Notes under the pieces: generated by a model | Told to the model about the DNA's origin: nothing | Seen by the model: the letters and a program-made list of their open reading frames with translations, nothing else | The model's database searches: none | Made by a program: the position numbers and the translations under genes | Assembly: GCA_030744435.1 (NCBI GenBank) | Contig: JASLQO010000013.1 | Span: 434,001-498,000 of the forward strand | Reading direction: 5' to 3' | Source of the DNA: JASLQO01 sp002327525 | Lineage (GTDB): Bacteria; Pseudomonadota; Gammaproteobacteria; Pseudomonadales; Azotimanducaceae | DNA: 64,000 bases | In this document: piece after piece, positions 62,125 through 64,000 of the stretch | Numbering within the stretch: position 1 is the stretch's first letter | Layout of the letters: each line of letters begins with the position of its first letter

Positions 62125-63780
62125 TCAGGTCGTCAGCCAGGTGAACTGTTGCGGTTTGCGCCCGGCTCGCGGGTGGATCAACACATTGATCAGCGCCGGG
62201 CCGTCGTGGGCCATCGCCTCATCCAGTACCGCGCGCAATTCGCCAGGGTCGGTAACAAAGAAGCCCTTGCCACCGAAGGCCTCCATCACGCGCTCGTAGT
62301 GCGCACCCGGAGTGAGCATGGAAGGGGGTAACGGACGATCGTCCGGTAGCTCGTCAATGCCGCCGCCGATGCCGCCATTGTTGAGCACGATCAGTTTGAG
62401 GGGCAGCTTATAGCGGCAGATGGTCTCGAGTTCCATGCCGGAAAAACCGAATGCGGAATCTCCCTGGACGCCCACGATGGGTCGGTCGGGATGTACTGTC
62501 GCAGCCGCGACCATGAATCCGAGACCGATGCCCATGGTGCCATAGCTACCGGCATCGAGGCGCTGGCGCGGGCCGCGATTGGGCATCTGTGTACGGCCGA
62601 TGTCCATGGTGTTGGCGCCTTCACCGACGATTATTGCATCGTCGGGGAGCCAGTCGACGATGTCTCGGTAGGCACGGTAGTAGTTCATGGGTGTGGAATC
62701 ATCGTCGATCATCGACTGCACGGATGTCTGATTGTCAGCGGCCTTGTGCTGGAGTGCGGTACGCCACTCGGTATCGGCAGGATAAAACCACTGCCGTTGG
62801 TCGAGCGCTGCGTTGAGTTGGCTGGCCACGGCTTTGCCATCGCCTACCAGTGCCACCTCCGCAGGGACGTTGGTGCCGATCTCCTCGGGTGAGATGTCCA
62901 GCTGAATGACACGTACTCCTTCGGCAAATCTCGGCGGCAGGCCGAAATGCATGATCCAGTTGAGACGCGCGCCCATGAGAAATACCAGGTCGGCTTCCTT
63001 CAATGCGTGCGAGCGGGCCGCACCCACCGAGAGCGGGTCGTCGTCGGGAAGCATGCCTTTGCCCATGGGAGATGCGAGAAAAGGTAGTTGCGTGCGTTCT
63101 ATGAACTTCCGCACCTCGTCTTCGGCACGTGACCAGGCCATGCCCTTACCAACCACGATCAGCGGCCGCTCGGCCGATTCGAGTGCGGTGAGGGCAGCTT
63201 CCACATCCTCGGGGTGTGCCTGCGAACGCGGCGGGTCTCCCACTGGAGAGGCGCTAACGATTCGCTCCTCATCGGCGGTGCCGCGAATGATGTCATCGGG
63301 CATGTCCAGATACACGGGTCCAGGCCGGCCGTAGAGAGAGGAACGCATCGCCTGCTCCACGTAGTACGGAATGCGTTCTACGTGCTCCACCGCGTGCGCG
63401 TACTTGCAGTAGGGCTCTGCGAGCGCAACCTGGCGCTCCTCCTGAAAAGCGCCCATGCCATTCTGGTAGGTGGGCGATGCGCCTCCTACCAGAATCATGG
63501 GCCAGCAGTTCTGCTGCGCGTTGGCGAGCCCGGCAAAGGCATGTATCACACCGGGACCGGAAACCACCAGGCATGCCTGTGGGCGTCCCGTGAGGTAACT
63601 TGCGGCCTGTGCGGCGTAGCTTGCGGACTGTTCGTTACGCATGCCGATGAAAGTGATGCCTTCTTTCTGGGCCGCGGTCGCGATGCTGAACACTGGAAAA
63701 CCGACGATGCCGAACATGTATTCGACACCCTGTTGCCTGAGGCTGCGCGCCATCAGGGCCGCTCCATCGATGGTGCCCAT
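62125..63780 (-). CDS. thiamine diphosphate enzyme, 2-hydroxyacyl-CoA lyase/oxalyl-CoA decarboxylase-like
   Basis: 551 residues, three-domain ThDP fold. Catalytic Glu in IGMRNEQSASYAAQ, ThDP/Mg motif GDSAFGFSGMELETICRY...NNGGIGG, and ARLNWIMHFGLPPRFAEG, typical of the HACL1/oxalyl-CoA decarboxylase branch rather than acetolactate synthase. The C-terminal KPQQFTWL is also HACL-like. It is 43 bp from a CoA-transferase gene on the same strand, as in oxalate (frc-oxc) or 2-hydroxyacyl-CoA pathways. Substrate undecided. Confidence 0.87.
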   Translation of the reverse strand: MGTIDGAALMARSLRQQGVEYMFGIVGFPVFSIATAAQKEGITFIGMRNEQSASYAAQAASYLTGRPQACLVVSGPGVIHAFAGLANAQQNCWPMILVGGASPTYQNGMGAFQEERQVALAEPYCKYAHAVEHVERIPYYVEQAMRSSLYGRPGPVYLDMPDDIIRGTADEERIVSASPVGDPPRSQAHPEDVEAALTALESAERPLIVVGKGMAWSRAEDEVRKFIERTQLPFLASPMGKGMLPDDDPLSVGAARSHALKEADLVFLMGARLNWIMHFGLPPRFAEGVRVIQLDISPEEIGTNVPAEVALVGDGKAVASQLNAALDQRQWFYPADTEWRTALQHKAADNQTSVQSMIDDDSTPMNYYRAYRDIVDWLPDDAIIVGEGANTMDIGRTQMPNRGPRQRLDAGSYGTMGIGLGFMVAAATVHPDRPIVGVQGDSAFGFSGMELETICRYKLPLKLIVLNNGGIGGGIDELPDDRPLPPSMLTPGAHYERVMEAFGGKGFFVTDPGELRAVLDEAMAHDGPALINVLIHPRAGRKPQQFTWLTT

Positions 63781-63823
63781 GAGATTCTCCCTAACGGAAT
63801 AGTTGATGTTGTTCCTTCGTACG

Positions 63824-64000
63824 CTAAAGCGATTCCGCCTCGTCGATGATGCCCTGTTGGATCAGCGAATCTATCTCGGCCGCATCAAGGCCCAGATCTT
63901 GCGCGACAATCTCGCGTGAGTGGCGGCCGAGGCGGGGTGCGGCCACTATTGGCACCTCGCTCTCGGACATGCGCGCCGGCCAGCCGAGCACCTTCACTTT
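63824..64000 (-). CDS. CaiB/BaiF (Frc) family CoA-transferase, C-terminal part (cut by window end)
   Basis: Only 58 C-terminal residues are present, ending at TAG 63826-63824. The segment VPIVAAPRLGRHSREIVAQD followed by GLDAAEIDSLIQQGIID is the ending of family III CoA-transferases such as formyl-CoA transferase. Upstream part lies outside the window. Being paired with a ThDP lyase, an oxalyl- or 2-hydroxyacyl-CoA route is suggested but not proven. Confidence 0.8.
   Translation of the reverse strand, partial: KVKVLGWPARMSESEVPIVAAPRLGRHSREIVAQDLGLDAAEIDSLIQQGIIDEAESL

Overview
The window is about 60% GC, densely coded on both strands, and reads as chromosome of an uncultured gammaproteobacterium-like organism. 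The taxonomic hints are a UbiM-type ubiquinone hydroxylase, a DUF6491 lipoprotein, a BtuB-type outer-membrane receptor and many lipid/acyl-CoA genes; this placement is inference. I see no rRNA, intact tRNA, CRISPR array or insertion sequence.

Layout. (1) 1-1.8 kb: acyl-CoA dehydrogenase / APH-fold kinase / DUF6285 trio resembling the LvaC-LvaA-LvaB 4-hydroxyacyl-CoA module. (2) 2.2-4.2 kb: selD, itself a selenoprotein with an in-frame UGA and a SECIS-like hairpin, convergent with a radical SAM gene. (3) 4.3-13.4 kb: UbiM-like monooxygenase, secreted protein, DUF6151, acyl-CoA ligase, two metallo-beta-lactamase hydrolases, acyl-CoA dehydrogenase, PPOX protein. (4) 13.9-20.1 kb: aminotransferase, two TIM-barrel epimerases, two divergent Gfo/Idh/MocA oxidoreductases and a PhyH dioxygenase, which look like a catabolic unit for a polyol or sugar-like compound. 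(5) 20.1-29.9 kb: lipoprotein, hydrolase, gene relics, rhomboid protease, TetR regulator, enoyl-CoA hydratase, acyl-CoA ligase, M20 amidohydrolase, cytochrome c-like and cupin proteins. (6) 30.1-39.8 kb: livHMGF plus acyl-CoA ligase, then a FrnE/DsbA-family protein with selenocysteine in its U-P-W-C active site, glycerol dehydrogenase, a membrane protein and the Liv-type binding protein. (7) 39.9-50.0 kb: two carboxyltransferases, MFS transporter, serine hydrolase, type B carboxylesterase, xthA, AidB-like dehydrogenase. (8) 50.1-56.3 kb: nrdB behind tandem NrdR boxes, then a cobalamin riboswitch and btuB-btuF-btuC-btuD ending in a cobQ stub. (9) 56.2-60.6 kb: four broken genes around an intact VOC protein and a glutamine synthetase homologue. 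(10) 60.6-64 kb: sulfatase, ThDP-dependent 2-hydroxyacyl-CoA lyase-like enzyme and the end of a CoA-transferase.

The strongest results are two selenoproteins that conventional gene calling would truncate (SelD at 2219-3262 and the FrnE-like protein at 35433-36047), each with a hairpin at bacterial SECIS spacing; the tandem NrdR boxes before nrdB; the riboswitch-controlled B12 uptake operon; and a cluster of decaying genes at 56.2-60.5 kb.
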